From contig SBHI01000083.1 in NCBI GenBank assembly GCA_006226225.1, positions 1 to 7,082 on the forward strand: a DNA stretch of 7,082 bases, given 5' to 3'. The stretch's first letter is position 1; each line of letters opens with the position of its first letter. This stretch comes from Alphaproteobacteria bacterium (GTDB lineage: Bacteria > Pseudomonadota > Alphaproteobacteria > Micavibrionales > CSBR16-224). This document shows, in pieces, positions 6,411 through 7,082 of the stretch. The position numbers were made by a program, and so were the translations under genes. Below the pieces are notes generated by a model, which did no database searches, was not told the origin of the DNA, and saw nothing but the letters and a program-made list of their open reading frames with translations.

Positions 6411-7082
<672 letters not shown>

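Overview
This is a chromosomal, gene-dense stretch of a Gram-negative bacterium, probably a proteobacterium. An alphaproteobacterium of moderate GC is my best guess, from the GH13_23-like alpha-glucosidase and the number of exported proteins. That placement rests on remembered family resemblance, not on a search. I see no mobile element, CRISPR array, rRNA or tRNA.

Layout: (1) At the left edge, reading leftward from 350, is the N-terminal part of an unidentified exported protein that runs off the window. (2) A 235-nt divergent intergenic region separates it from a rightward set of three genes: pgi (glucose-6-phosphate isomerase), a GH13 alpha-glucosidase, and a small exported four-cysteine protein of the Rap1a/Tai immunity type. 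The gaps are 44 and 5 nt, and the set closes with a strong intrinsic terminator at 4194-4226. (3) Facing it is a leftward gene (4248-5807) for a 519-residue exported protein that is rich in Met and lacks Cys and Trp; I cannot name its family. (4) After a second divergent intergenic region (5808-6008) comes a second Rap1a/Tai-type protein (6009-6398), followed 12 nt later by the first third of uvrB (6411 to the window end).

How the genes work together: the alpha-glucosidase would release glucose from alpha-glucosides. After phosphorylation by a kinase not present here, Pgi links that glucose to glycolysis, so the first operon reads as a small carbon-use module. UvrB is the damage-verification helicase-like subunit of nucleotide excision repair and is a separate function. 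The most interesting feature is a pair of divergent Rap1a/Tai-like proteins about 2 kb apart. Each is attached to the end or start of an unrelated housekeeping transcription unit, and neither has a visible effector or secretion-system gene beside it. Nothing here amounts to a clear new defence or mobile system.
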